Counted from the stretch's first letter, positions 27,125 through 35,522 are shown. The stretch: DNA of 64,000 bases from Streptomyces sp. SM10 (GCF_002910915.1 NZ_NEUF01000038.1:1-64000), one strand, 5' to 3'. Notes: generated by a model from the letters alone, not told the origin. Program-made: numbers and translations.

Positions 27125-27880
27125 TCAGTTCCAGGCGTTGTTCTGGTTCTGGCCCCTCGCGCCCTGCTGGCCCACGCCGAACTGGGCAGCGGCGCCCTGG
27201 CCGATCTGGGTGTGCTGCGGGGGGAGCACCTCACTCGGCTGGACGAGCGCGAAGCCCTGGCCCAGGAAGCTCAGCTCCCAGCCCTCCCCCGTGTTGCCGC
27301 GGCGCCGGAAGACGCCCGAGGAGTGGGTCTGCGCCTGCATCTGGACCCTCAGCCCGCTCGACCATGCGACGATCGCGTCGGCGTCGACATTGACGTACTT
27401 GTCCGGGGTGACCTGCATCATCAACGGCTGGCCGGAGGTCATCAGCGCGACCTTGCCGTTGCCGGAGATGTTGAGCTGGTACTTGCCGGTGCCGGAGATC
27501 CCGTACTGGCTGTCCACCGCGATGACCTCGGTGTGCAGCGAGGAGTCCAGGGCGAGGACGTAGGCGCTGTCGACCGTCATTCCCTCGTGGTCGACGTCGA
27601 TCACGTGGATGTACTGGGCGAGGTTCGCCAGGTAGACCGTGCCCTGACCGGAGCAGCGCATCAGGTCGAGGCCCTCACCGGTGTTCCTCCGGGCGCTGCG
27701 CTGGCCGTGCGACTGGTACTCGCCGTCGAACTCCATGAGCCCCTGGTAGGCGACCATGGCGCCCTTACGGGCGAGGACGTCGTCGGTGCCCGTCAGCGCG
27801 ACCCGCAGGAGCTGTGGGTTCTGGACGGTGTAGCGGTCCTGGGACTGCTGTTCGGTGTGGCTGAAAAGCGGACTCTGCAT
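27125..27880 (-). CDS. AIM24 family protein, third gene of the TerD operon
   Basis: A 251-residue protein of the AIM24 (TIM-barrel-unrelated, beta-helical) family, seen in GMTVDSAYVLALDSSL, NISGNGKVALMTSGQPLMMQ and WELSFLGQGFALVQPSE. A glutamine/asparagine-rich tail follows. The same family occurs in the two upstream genes, so this is a series of related paralogues. The upstream gene ends 18 bases before its start. AIM24 proteins associate with tellurite/Ter-type stress systems in bacteria; the biochemical role is unknown. Confidence 0.82.
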   Translation of the reverse strand: MQSPLFSHTEQQSQDRYTVQNPQLLRVALTGTDDVLARKGAMVAYQGLMEFDGEYQSHGQRSARRNTGEGLDLMRCSGQGTVYLANLAQYIHVIDVDHEGMTVDSAYVLALDSSLHTEVIAVDSQYGISGTGKYQLNISGNGKVALMTSGQPLMMQVTPDKYVNVDADAIVAWSSGLRVQMQAQTHSSGVFRRRGNTGEGWELSFLGQGFALVQPSEVLPPQHTQIGQGAAAQFGVGQQGARGQNQNNAWN

Positions 27881-27898
27881 GGTGTGTTCCTCCCCCGC

Positions 27899-28579
27899 TC
27901 AGTTCCGGGCGCGCAGGCGGTCGGTACTGTCCTCGCTCGGCTGGACGACGACGATGCCCTGCCCGGAGAAGGCCATCTGGTACGCCTCTCCGCTGCCGCG
28001 GCCGATGAGCGAGCCCGCCTTGAAGCTGCGCTTGCCCTTCACCTTGAGGTTCGGGGACCACGCGACGAGTGCGTCGGGGTCGACGTACGTCTCGTCCTCG
28101 CCCCGGCCGCAGTCGACGACGATGGGCGTGCCGCGCGAGGTGATGGCCACCCATCCCGTGCCCTGGACCATGACGTTCCACAGGCCCTGGCCGGCGAACT
28201 TGGCCAGGCCCTTGACCCGCTCCACGCCCCAGGTGAGGTGGCCGTCGAACGCCAGGAGGTTGGTGCCGTTGACCGAGAGCGAGTCGTTGTTGAGATTGAT
28301 GACGACCACGTCCGCGCCGTAGTCGGCGAGGTAGAGCAGTCCGTCACCGGCGCACTTCATCAGGGGCGCGCCCTCGCCGGTGATCCACTGGGAGGCGATC
28401 TGTCGGACGGCGGGCGGATTGGGTTCGTACTGGATGAAGCCCTCGTAGGCCACCATCGAGCCGGTGCGCGCGTAGAGGTCCTGGCCGGTGGCCATGGCGA
28501 CCTTGAGCATCGTGCGGCCGTGGTTCTCCATGCGGGCCGTGACGGGGGTCGGGGCGAAGCCCGCGAGTTGCTGGTTCAT
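27899..28579 (-). CDS. AIM24 family protein, second gene of the TerD operon
   Basis: A 226-residue AIM24 domain protein without a signal peptide. Core family sequence is visible in NDSLSVNGTNLLAFDGHLTW, LWNVMVQGTGWVAITSRGTP and YQMAFSGQGIVVVQPSED. It lies 11 bases after the TerD-AIM24 fusion gene and 18 bases before the next AIM24 gene, so the three form one operon. It is clearly a paralogue of both neighbours, which suggests that the AIM24 proteins work as a heteromeric set. Confidence 0.82.
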   Translation of the reverse strand: MNQQLAGFAPTPVTARMENHGRTMLKVAMATGQDLYARTGSMVAYEGFIQYEPNPPAVRQIASQWITGEGAPLMKCAGDGLLYLADYGADVVVINLNNDSLSVNGTNLLAFDGHLTWGVERVKGLAKFAGQGLWNVMVQGTGWVAITSRGTPIVVDCGRGEDETYVDPDALVAWSPNLKVKGKRSFKAGSLIGRGSGEAYQMAFSGQGIVVVQPSEDSTDRLRARN

Positions 28580-28590
28580 GACGGGCTCCC

Positions 28591-30165
28591 TCAGACCTCG
28601 TAGGGCTGGACGACGATGAAGTTGCCGGGTGCTCCCCGGAACTGGAGGTTCACGGTCTCCCCGCTGTGGCCCGGATACGCGTTGCGACGCAGCCGGACCT
28701 GGCTGGAGAGGATCACCTGGGAGGCGGCCGACCAGGCCACCACGGCGTTGCAGTCCGCGAAGGTGGTCGGCGTGACGGGGAGGACGACGGGCACGCCGTG
28801 GGTCTTGACGACGACGGTGCCGGTGCCCTGGAACAGCATGGTGAACAGGGCGCCGCCGGGAATGCCGTGCCCCTCGATCCTGCGGACCTCGTACTGAAGG
28901 GACTCGTCGAAGGCGAGGACGCTCTCCGCGGAGACGCAGATGCCGTCGCCCTGCAGCTCGATCGGGTGCAGGTGGGCTCCCTCCTCTGCGAGGAAGACCT
29001 GGCCGCGACCGGTGCAGCGCATCAGCTGCATCTCCTGGCCCGTGGCGTTGCCGACCATGCGGCCGGCGAAGCCCGCGCCCTTGTAGCCGAAGTCGACCTT
29101 GCCCTGGTACATCACCATGCTGCCCTGACGGGCCAGCACCGGTGTGCCGCCCATCGTGAGGTCGACGCGCATCAGCTGCTGGCTCTGCGAGGTCCAGCGC
29201 TGCCCGGTGGCCGCCTCCTTGTACGGCTGGAGGGCGGCCTGCAGGCCTGCGCCGCCCGCAGGAACACCCTGGGGAACGCCTTGCGGCATACCGGGCTGCA
29301 TGCCTGGGGGCTGCTGCCCGAAGGGCGGCGGAGCCTGCTGGCCGAACGGCGGGGACGCAGGAGCCTGCTGCCCGAACGGCGGTGCCGCCGGCGGGGCGCC
29401 CTGCCCCGGGACCTGCCCGAACTGCGGCTGCTGCCCGTACGGGGCGGGGGCCTGAGGCGCCAGCGGGGCCGCGATCGTCGGCGCGGCGTGCATCGGCTGC
29501 TGCTGCGCCGGAGCGCCGAAGGCAGGGGCCGGCTGCGGCGACTGGGGAGCGGCGGGAGCACCGAAGGCAGGGGGTGCGGAGGCCTGGGCGGGGGGCGCGA
29601 ACGAGGGAGCGGCCTGGGCCGGCGCGGCGGGTTCCTCCTCGGCGACCTCGCCGCCGAAGTTCTTGAGCAGCGCGTCGAGCCCGCCGTCGAATCCCTGGCC
29701 GACGGCGGCGAAGCGCCAGACGTCCTTCAGATAGAAGTCGCCGAGCATGACCGCGCGTTCGGTGGTGAACTCGGAACCGGTGAAGGCGTACTTCACCACT
29801 TCCTCGCCTCCGGCGACAATCCGGATATATCCGGGGCCCACCTGAGACATCTGTCCGGCACCGTCGAGCGTCGCGGTGAACGACAGCTTGTGGATGTTCG
29901 CAGGAATGCGGTCGAGGGTGACGCGGAACGACTCGGTGTCACCGGCCTGGGCACCGAGGAGCTGAATGGACTCCTCAGGCGATTTCGGCTGATTGAAGAA
30001 GATGAAATACCGGTCGTCGGAGAGCTGCTCGTTGGCGTCGAGACCGAAGCAGCTGATGTCGAACGTCAGGCCGGCGCCTGCGATCTGCACACCTACGTAC
30101 AGATCCGTCCCTGACGTGAGATCACTGATCTTGGCCTTGTGGCCGCGTTGAAATTCCCTGGCCAT
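28591..30165 (-). CDS. TerD-AIM24 fusion protein
   Basis: A 524-residue protein with three parts. Residues ~1-185 are a TerD domain: GLTFDISCFGLDANEQLSDD and the following IFFNQPKSPE carry the acidic calcium-binding residues. Residues ~190-320 are a long proline/alanine/glutamine linker (repeats such as PPFGQQAP). Residues ~330-524 are an AIM24 domain, related to the two downstream genes. TerD domains respond to tellurite and other envelope stresses. ATG 30165 starts MAREFQRGHKAKISDL, the normal TerD N-terminus; the upstream frame is open but not conserved-looking. Confidence 0.88.
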   Translation of the reverse strand: MAREFQRGHKAKISDLTSGTDLYVGVQIAGAGLTFDISCFGLDANEQLSDDRYFIFFNQPKSPEESIQLLGAQAGDTESFRVTLDRIPANIHKLSFTATLDGAGQMSQVGPGYIRIVAGGEEVVKYAFTGSEFTTERAVMLGDFYLKDVWRFAAVGQGFDGGLDALLKNFGGEVAEEEPAAPAQAAPSFAPPAQASAPPAFGAPAAPQSPQPAPAFGAPAQQQPMHAAPTIAAPLAPQAPAPYGQQPQFGQVPGQGAPPAAPPFGQQAPASPPFGQQAPPPFGQQPPGMQPGMPQGVPQGVPAGGAGLQAALQPYKEAATGQRWTSQSQQLMRVDLTMGGTPVLARQGSMVMYQGKVDFGYKGAGFAGRMVGNATGQEMQLMRCTGRGQVFLAEEGAHLHPIELQGDGICVSAESVLAFDESLQYEVRRIEGHGIPGGALFTMLFQGTGTVVVKTHGVPVVLPVTPTTFADCNAVVAWSAASQVILSSQVRLRRNAYPGHSGETVNLQFRGAPGNFIVVQPYEV

Positions 30166-30271
30166 GCGTAACGACCGTCCCCCATCCCGAAGGTGAATGC
30201 GTCGCGTCAGGCTAACCGCAAACCACGACAACGAGCCAAGCCGGTACAGACCCGGTACAGAATCGGCAAGG

Positions 30272-30895
30272 TCACTCCTCGCGGGCGCCCGGCAGATACG
30301 GAAGCCGGTCGGCCGCCACGACTCCTTCGAGATAACCACGCGCGCGCTCGGTACGGGAGTACGCGTCGAGCAGGCGCCAGAAGCGCGGCCCGTGGCCGGG
30401 GACCAGCAGATGTGCCAGCTCGTGGAGGAGGACGTAGTCGAGGACGTACTCCGGCATGCCCTGCAGCCGGTGCGACAGACGGATGCTGCCCTCGGCCGGG
30501 GTGCAGGAGCCCCAGCGGGTGTTCTGGTTGGTCACCCACCGCACGGAGGCGGGCCGTGCCCTGCCCCCCAGGTACTGCCCGGAGAGCCGCTCGGCCCGTT
30601 CGGCCAGCTCGCCGTCACCGATGACACGTCTGCTCTCCTGGGCGGCGAGCTTGTCGAGCATCACACCCACCCAGCGCTGCTCCTCGGCCTCCGACATCCG
30701 GGCGGGGATGAGCACGATGGTGCGGTCACCCTCCCGGTAGGCGGAGACCGTCCTGCTGCGCCGGGCGCTTCTGCGGACCTCGACAGCGCTCGACACCGAT
30801 GCGCGGGGCTGCTGGGTGGCTGCGCTGCGCTGCCGGCGTCCGGCGTTGCGCGCGGGGGTCCCCCCGGTGAGACCGGGAGACGAGTCGGCGGGCAC
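30272..30895 (-). CDS. YgjP-like M48-type metallopeptidase
   Basis: A 207-residue protein carrying HELAH (HExxH) in LLHELAHLLVPGHGPRFWRL (about residues 160-179), which with the downstream GHGPRFW gives the YgjP/DUF45 signature, and NTRWGSCTPAEGSIRLSHRL before it. No signal peptide, so cytoplasmic. E. coli YgjP relatives have been linked to nucleotide hydrolysis as well as peptidase activity; the substrate here is not known. Starts at GTG 30895. Confidence 0.85.
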   Translation of the reverse strand: MPADSSPGLTGGTPARNAGRRQRSAATQQPRASVSSAVEVRRSARRSRTVSAYREGDRTIVLIPARMSEAEEQRWVGVMLDKLAAQESRRVIGDGELAERAERLSGQYLGGRARPASVRWVTNQNTRWGSCTPAEGSIRLSHRLQGMPEYVLDYVLLHELAHLLVPGHGPRFWRLLDAYSRTERARGYLEGVVAADRLPYLPGAREE

Positions 30896-31075
30896 GACAC
30901 GACGTTACCCGCTGGCAGTGGGGGAAGTCCCGCCCCCTCGACGGTTCAACGTTGATCCACTTCTCTCCATGCACCATTTGAACGACTAATGCCCCAGCCT
31001 GTGGATAACTTTCGGCTCGTTCCGCCGCCACGTTGCATTCTGGCAACAGAACGCGAAGCCGACCTGGGAGAAGTC

Positions 31076-32221
31076 ATGCATCCGATGCTGAAGCCCGCAC
31101 TCCGCCGGGCCTGGCGTGGACGGAACACCGTGCAATTCGGTGTCACGCCCGCGCACGCCGTAACGCTGGGGCCGATGGATATCGCGACGGGCAGCTTCCT
31201 GGAACTGCTCGACGGAACGCGTGGGCTTCCCCTGCTCCGCGAAGAAGCCAGGGCCCTGGATCTGTCGGACCGTCATGTGGACATTCTCGTGTCGCGCCTT
31301 ACGCAGGCGGGTCTGCTGGACGATCCGGATGCGGGCGGCCCGGAAGCGGACGCCTTACGCCGTCGTGCCGAGACCCTCGAGCGGCAGCGGCCGGACGCGG
31401 CGGCCCTCTCCGTCGTCCACCCGGCGCCCGGCGGGGGGCTGCGCAGGCTCGCGGCCCGCCGCGCGATGCGGGTCCAGGTGCGCGGCGCGGGCAGGGTGGG
31501 AGCGGCGATCGCCGCCGTGCTGTCAGGGTCGGGGGTGGGCCACGTCGAGGTGCTCGACGGCGGCCGCACCGAACCCTGGGACGTGGCCCCGGGCGGGCTC
31601 CCTGCGTCGTCGGTCGGTGAGCGCCGGGACACGGCGGCCCGGCAACTGGTGCGCAGATCCTCGGCCGGCGGCCCCCCACGGACGGGCGGGACGGGCGGGG
31701 TCCCGCCGAGCACCGACCCCGCTCTGTCCCTGATCGTGGTGGCCCCCAGGGACGGCCTCTCGGTCTATGCCCCCGATCCGGATGACGCCGCGCCGTGGAT
31801 CGCCTCGGGCACACCCCATCTCTACGCGGGAGTGATCGAAGCCACCGGAGTGGTCGGGCCGCTGGTCCTGCCCGGAGGCACCGGATGCGCCGGCTGCCTC
31901 GCCCTGCACCGGGCGGAGGCGGACCCCCAGTGGCCGAGGATGCTCGCGCAGTGGAGGTCCGGACGGCGCACCTGCGTGCAGGCCTGCGACCTGGGCCTGG
32001 CGACAGCGGTGGCCGGCCTCGCCGCCTCCCACGCCCTGTCCTTTCTCGACGGAGAGCTCCCCGCCTGCACGGGCGCGCGATGGGAGGCCGCCATGCCGCT
32101 GCTGGACTGGCGGTCGGAGCGGCTGGGTCCGCATCCCGACTGCGCCTGCGGGGCCGCCGGGCACACTGAGGTGGAGCTCACCTCCGCGGCCGGCGCCGCG
32201 CAGGACACAATGGCCGGGTGA
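31076..32221 (+). CDS. ThiF/TOMM E1-like protein (orphan cyclodehydratase-type)
   Basis: A 381-residue protein. The N-terminal ~75 residues form a winged-helix-like region (LSDRHVDILVSRLTQAGLLD) as in leader-peptide-binding parts of TOMM E1 proteins. A Rossmann-type ThiF domain follows (VQVRGAGRVGAAIAAVLSGS, then VEVLDGG). Zinc-binding pairs CAGC (in GTGCAGCLALHRAEADPQWP) and CAC occur at the C-terminal side, the CxxC...CxC pattern of ocin-ThiF-like cyclodehydratase partners. The adenylating residues look incomplete. No YcaO protein or precursor peptide is in the window. ATG 31076 follows GGGAG. It precedes the ABC1 kinase by 61 bases; the same pair (Rv3196-Rv3197) occurs in Mycobacterium. 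Confidence 0.75.
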   Translation: MHPMLKPALRRAWRGRNTVQFGVTPAHAVTLGPMDIATGSFLELLDGTRGLPLLREEARALDLSDRHVDILVSRLTQAGLLDDPDAGGPEADALRRRAETLERQRPDAAALSVVHPAPGGGLRRLAARRAMRVQVRGAGRVGAAIAAVLSGSGVGHVEVLDGGRTEPWDVAPGGLPASSVGERRDTAARQLVRRSSAGGPPRTGGTGGVPPSTDPALSLIVVAPRDGLSVYAPDPDDAAPWIASGTPHLYAGVIEATGVVGPLVLPGGTGCAGCLALHRAEADPQWPRMLAQWRSGRRTCVQACDLGLATAVAGLAASHALSFLDGELPACTGARWEAAMPLLDWRSERLGPHPDCACGAAGHTEVELTSAAGAAQDTMAG

Positions 32222-32282
32222 CCGCCGGCGGAACGGAGCCGGATACTCACGCGGCACGGCAGTCTGGGAACTGGAGGGGCAC

Positions 32283-33758
32283 ATGTCTGATCTTCCCCGG
32301 AAGGCGGTCACCCGTACCGCGAAGCTGGCAGCTCTGCCGCTCGGCTTCGCCGGCCGTGCCACATGGGGGCTGGGCAAGCGGATCGGCGGGAAGTCCGCCG
32401 AGCTCGTGGCCCGTGAGGTCCAGCAGCGCACCGCGGATCAGCTCTTCAAAGTGCTCGGCGAGTTGAAGGGCGGGGCGATGAAGCTCGGACAGGCGCTGTC
32501 CGTCTTCGAGTCCGCGCTGCCCGAAGACGTCGCGGGCCCCTACCGTGCGGCGCTGACCAAATTGCAGGAGGCGGCACCGCCCATGCCGACCCACACCGTC
32601 CACGGGGTGCTGGCGGAACGGCTCGGAGAGGACTGGCGGGAGCTGTTCACCGAGTTCGACGACCGGCCCTCCGCCGCGGCCTCGATCGGGCAGGTCCACC
32701 GAGCCGTGTGGCACGACGGACGCGAGGTCGCCGTCAAGGTGCAGTATCCGGGTGCCGGTGAGGCGTTGCTGTCGGATCTCACCCAACTCAGCCGCTTCGC
32801 ACGGCTGCTCGGGCCGCTGGTCCCCGGGATGGACATCAAGCCGCTCATCACGGAGCTGCGCGACCGGGTGTCGGAGGAACTGGACTACGAGCTCGAGGCC
32901 CGGGCCCAGCAGGAGCACGCGGTGGAGTTCGAGGACGATCCGGACGTGGTGATCCCGGTCGTGGTGCACCAGTCCGAACAGGTACTGGTGACGGAGTGGA
33001 TCGACGGAGTGCCGCTGTCGGAGGTGATCGCCGACGGCACGACGGAACAGCGGGACCGGGCGGGCCAACTTCTGGCGCGCTTCCTGTTCTCGGGCCCCGC
33101 CCGCACCGGTCTGCTGCATGCCGACCCCCATCCGGGCAACTTCCGGCTGCTGCCCCCGGCGGACGTAACGGGCGCCGTAACGGGCGACGTAACAGGCGTC
33201 GGTGAGAGTGACCCTGACGGGACGTCGGGCGGATGGCGCCTGGGTGTCCTGGACTTCGGCACGGTGGACCGGCTTCCGGGCGGCCTGCCGCAGACCATCG
33301 GCGACGCCCTGCGGATGACGCTGGACGGGGACGCCGACGGCGTCTACTCCATGCTGCGCGAGGCGGGCTTCGTCAAGGAGTCGATCGACCTCGAACCGGA
33401 CGCCGTGCTCGACTATCTGCTCCCCATCATCGAGCCGGCACAGGCGGACGCGTTCACGTTCACCCGTTCCTGGCTGCGCAGCCAGGCCGCCCGGATCGCT
33501 GATCCGCGCTCCCCGGCACATCAGCTGGGCAAGCAGCTGAACCTCCCACCGTCCTATCTGCTCATCCACCGCGTCACGCTCAGCACGATCGGGGTGCTGT
33601 GCCAGCTGGGCGCGACCGTCCGGCTCCGGGACGAACTGGAGTCCTGGCTACCGGGATTCCTCCTGGACCACGAGGACGAGGAAGGGACCGGGCAGGACGG
33701 ACCGGAGTCCGGAGCGGACGAGGGCAGCGCCCAGGAGAGTGCGGCGGTCGAGGTGTAG
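32283..33758 (+). CDS. ABC1/UbiB (AarF) family kinase-like protein
   Basis: A 491-residue atypical kinase-like protein. The KxGQ motif is GGAMKLGQALSVFESALPE near residues 62-80. The alanine-rich nucleotide loop (AAASIGQVHRAV) near 130 and VAVKVQYPG follow. The catalytic loop is HADPHPGNFRL near 280 and the metal site LGVLDFGTVDRL near 320. Between the last two is an unusual insertion of about 28 residues encoded partly by short repeats. UbiB proteins support lipid-soluble metabolite synthesis or transport; here menaquinone is possible, by inference only. GGAGGGGCAC precedes the ATG. Confidence 0.9.
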   Translation: MSDLPRKAVTRTAKLAALPLGFAGRATWGLGKRIGGKSAELVAREVQQRTADQLFKVLGELKGGAMKLGQALSVFESALPEDVAGPYRAALTKLQEAAPPMPTHTVHGVLAERLGEDWRELFTEFDDRPSAAASIGQVHRAVWHDGREVAVKVQYPGAGEALLSDLTQLSRFARLLGPLVPGMDIKPLITELRDRVSEELDYELEARAQQEHAVEFEDDPDVVIPVVVHQSEQVLVTEWIDGVPLSEVIADGTTEQRDRAGQLLARFLFSGPARTGLLHADPHPGNFRLLPPADVTGAVTGDVTGVGESDPDGTSGGWRLGVLDFGTVDRLPGGLPQTIGDALRMTLDGDADGVYSMLREAGFVKESIDLEPDAVLDYLLPIIEPAQADAFTFTRSWLRSQAARIADPRSPAHQLGKQLNLPPSYLLIHRVTLSTIGVLCQLGATVRLRDELESWLPGFLLDHEDEEGTGQDGPESGADEGSAQESAAVEV

Positions 33759-33797
33759 GAGGACGGTGTGGCGGAGGAGCGCCCCTCCGCCCGCGGG

Positions 33798-34001
33798 TCA
33801 CCACCAGTCGGAGTCGAGCCGGCCCTCGATCGCCCTGATGTGCGTGCGGGCGCAGACGTCACAGACGTAGTGGCGCCTGCCGTTCTCCACGGAGCAGAGC
33901 CAGGTCGGGGGCGGCGCGTCCGCGTCCGCGACGGTGCCGCACCGGGCGCACGTCACACGGCCGGCGACCGGCTCCCCTGGGTGATGGGTCTCCTCGTCCA
34001 C
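33798..34001 (-). CDS. Small zinc-ribbon-like protein
   Basis: A 67-residue protein with two CxxC-type pairs: TCARCGTVAD (about residues 17-26) and YVCDVCARTHIR (about 47-58), enough to hold one zinc. The sequence between, PPPTWLCSVENGRRH, and the C-terminal IEGRLDSDWW look conserved. There is no membrane segment. GTG 34001 is chosen because the upstream frame encodes only low-complexity glycine-serine-threonine repeats; the ribosome site is weak. Convergent with the ABC1 gene. Function unknown. Confidence 0.65.
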   Translation of the reverse strand: MDEETHHPGEPVAGRVTCARCGTVADADAPPPTWLCSVENGRRHYVCDVCARTHIRAIEGRLDSDWW

Positions 34002-34047
34002 CCCGCGACGATATCGCCGCGGGCCGAGCGGCGCGCGCCGCGACGCA

Positions 34048-34081
34048 CCGCGGGGCCGGCCCGTTCGGGCCGGCCCCGCGG
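34048..34081 (-). terminator. Strong hairpin downstream of the wblC operon
   Basis: A perfect 16-base GC-only stem, CCGCGGGGCCGGCCCG at 34048-34063 and its complement at 34066-34081, around TT. It lies after the last gene of the wblC transcript. Confidence 0.7.
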
Positions 34082-34129
34082 AAGGGGAGGGTGGCGGCCT
34101 GAGGGCGGAGCGGTTTGCCCGGCAGCCGG

Positions 34130-34170
34130 TGGATCCGGTGGATCCGGTGGATCCGGTGGATCCGGTGGAG
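34130..34170. repeat. Tandem 9-base repeat (GGATCCGGT)n
   Basis: About four and a half copies of GGATCCGGT in direct succession immediately after the stop of the 89-residue protein gene. Each unit contains the palindrome GGATCC. Confidence 0.8.
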
Positions 34171-34173
34171 CTG

Positions 34174-34443
34174 TCAGTGCATGACGGCCATGGCGAGCGC
34201 GCGGCGGGCGCGCATCGAGGCGCGCTCCGCACGGCGCTGCATCCGCCGGGCGGCCACCAGGCGGGATGCCTGGCGCCCCTCCTCGGCCTCCCTCATGCGG
34301 TCGTGCATATGCGCACGGGCCAGAGCTTCTGGGATGAGTTGCATTTCGCGGGTCCTGTTCTGACGCGAGTCGTTCGCGCCGATGATGGTGACGTCCGGGG
34401 TCGCGGAGCCGACGGGCTCCCGCGTGGTGGTGGTCGTGGTCAT
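34174..34443 (-). CDS. Small basic protein downstream of wblC
   Basis: An 89-residue protein starting MTTTTTTREPVGSATPD with a run of threonines. The C-terminal half is highly basic, with arginine-rich predicted helix ARRMQRRAERASMRARRALA. No cysteines, signal peptide or known domain. It begins 92 bases after wblC in the same orientation and has no promoter that I can see between them, so it may be co-transcribed. The charge pattern would suit nucleic-acid or ribosome binding, but that is speculation. Confidence 0.65.
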   Translation of the reverse strand: MTTTTTTREPVGSATPDVTIIGANDSRQNRTREMQLIPEALARAHMHDRMREAEEGRQASRLVAARRMQRRAERASMRARRALAMAVMH

Positions 34444-34535
34444 TGGTGCCTGATTCCGGGGGTCATGGGTCTGGGGACGGTCGATGGTTCCGATGCGCTC
34501 GGTTCGTGCGGGAGCCATGGCCCCCAGGCCGGCGG

Positions 34536-34904
34536 TCACGCCGCGACCGGGTTCTTGCGCGGACGGCCACGCGGACGCTTGCGGGCGACGACGACGCCCT
34601 GGACGAAGAGCTCGCCGCCCCAGACGCCCCACGGCTCGCGCCGCTCCTTGGCCCCGGCGAGGCAGGCCTCCATCAGCGGGCAGGTGCGGCAGAGGGACTT
34701 GGCGTACTCGACATCCGCCGGCGACTCCGCGAAGAAGACCTCCGGGTCGTAGGAACGGCAGGGGACGGGTACGCCGAGGTTCTCGATGGCGTCGTCGAGC
34801 GCGGTGAGCGCGGTGAGCGGGATCAAGGTGGAGTCCTCCGTGAGGCCGGGCGGGGAGATCGTGTCGGAAGGCGGTACGGACGGGGCGTGCGTCTCGAGTT
34901 GCAC
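34536..34904 (-). CDS. wblC: WhiB-family regulator WblC/WhiB7
   Basis: The 122-residue Fe-S transcription factor activates resistance to translation-targeting antibiotics. Four cluster cysteines are at C49, C72, C75 and C81. The GVWGG turn is at 93-97. A C-terminal AT-hook, KRPRGRPRK (109-117), identifies the WhiB7/WblC branch and binds AT-rich DNA upstream of -35 boxes. WhiB7-type proteins work with the principal sigma factor. It is preceded by a leader with an intrinsic terminator and a 110-codon upstream ORF, as in the reported uORF-controlled attenuation of this gene. The upstream ABC1 gene is syntenic with the M. tuberculosis locus. Confidence 0.95.
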   Translation of the reverse strand: MQLETHAPSVPPSDTISPPGLTEDSTLIPLTALTALDDAIENLGVPVPCRSYDPEVFFAESPADVEYAKSLCRTCPLMEACLAGAKERREPWGVWGGELFVQGVVVARKRPRGRPRKNPVAA

Positions 34905-35007
34905 GGTGGCGTTGTCCTCGTCTGGTCGTGCCGGCTGTTGGCCGGTTGGCGGCTGGTACCAGGTCCTGCTGTCCCGAGGCTCCTTCGTCTCGTCTCATCC
35001 GTTCGGA

Positions 35008-35051
35008 CAAAACAAAAGGGCCGCGGATCCCGAGTGGGGTTCCGCGGCCCT
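35008..35051 (-). terminator. Intrinsic terminator/attenuator in the wblC leader
   Basis: On the minus strand, AGGGCCGCGGA (complement of 35041-35051) pairs with TCCGCGGCCCT, with CCC/GGG extending the stem, and is followed by TTTTGTTTTG (35008-35016). A genuine U-tract is rare at this GC content. It lies between the upstream ORF stop (35074) and the wblC start (34904), so it would stop transcription before wblC. Confidence 0.88.
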
Positions 35052-35061
35052 GAAGGCGCCG

Positions 35062-35079
35062 GCCTGATGCTGATCAGGC
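35062..35079 (-). promoter_or_regulatory. Hairpin at the uORF stop, candidate part of antiterminator switch
   Basis: GCCTGAT (35062-35068) and ATCAGGC (35073-35079) form a seven-base perfect stem around GCTG. The uORF stop codon is inside it. A ribosome stalled on the uORF would mask this region and alter folding of the terminator just downstream. The switch mechanism is inferred. Confidence 0.5.
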
Positions 35080-35406
35080 TGGATCACTCCAGGGTTCAGG
35101 CCCACGGAAGGCCCACATCGTGTGGTGGTGCTGCGTCGTCTGCTTCTTGGCTCCGGCACCGGCTGCGGCGGCCGCAAAGGCATAGGCCGAGGCCTGTCCC
35201 TTCGCTACTGCTGCTGCCGGTGCCCCGGTCGGTCGCTCATTGCGTTCCCGCACGGGCAGGCTCGCCAGGGACAGCGGGCTGACCAGGGAAATACCGGACA
35301 CACCGGTGCCACGAAGCGAGAGCGCCGAAGAGCGGGTGAGGCCGAGCGAGCAGGTGGAGACGACCGACGGATCGGTCATTTTGATGGTGTTGATGATGCT
35401 GATCAC
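35074..35406 (-). CDS. wblC leader ORF (uORF)
   Basis: A 110-codon reading frame whose stop lies 22 bases before the attenuator stem. The GTG at 35406 follows GGAGG by eight bases, an excellent ribosome site. The product starts MISIINTIKMTDPSVVS, has a serine/leucine-rich middle (SSALSLRGTGVSGISL), an alanine-rich stretch, HHH, and ends TMWAFRGPEPWSDPA. It resembles no protein domain. Its position fits the reported uORF that senses translation arrest for wblC/whiB7. An in-frame ATG at 35379 and a TTG at 35433 are alternative starts. Confidence 0.7.
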   Translation of the reverse strand: MISIINTIKMTDPSVVSTCSLGLTRSSALSLRGTGVSGISLVSPLSLASLPVRERNERPTGAPAAAVAKGQASAYAFAAAAAGAGAKKQTTQHHHTMWAFRGPEPWSDPA

Positions 35407-35522
35407 GACAATCGCCTCCTCTCGGCGTCTCAAGGGACCGGCCGGGGCCGATCCTGCGGTATTCGGATAAGTACAGCACGGAGTCAGGGCTTCAGAGAAG
35501 TCGCTGTTCCCGTGGTTAAGAA

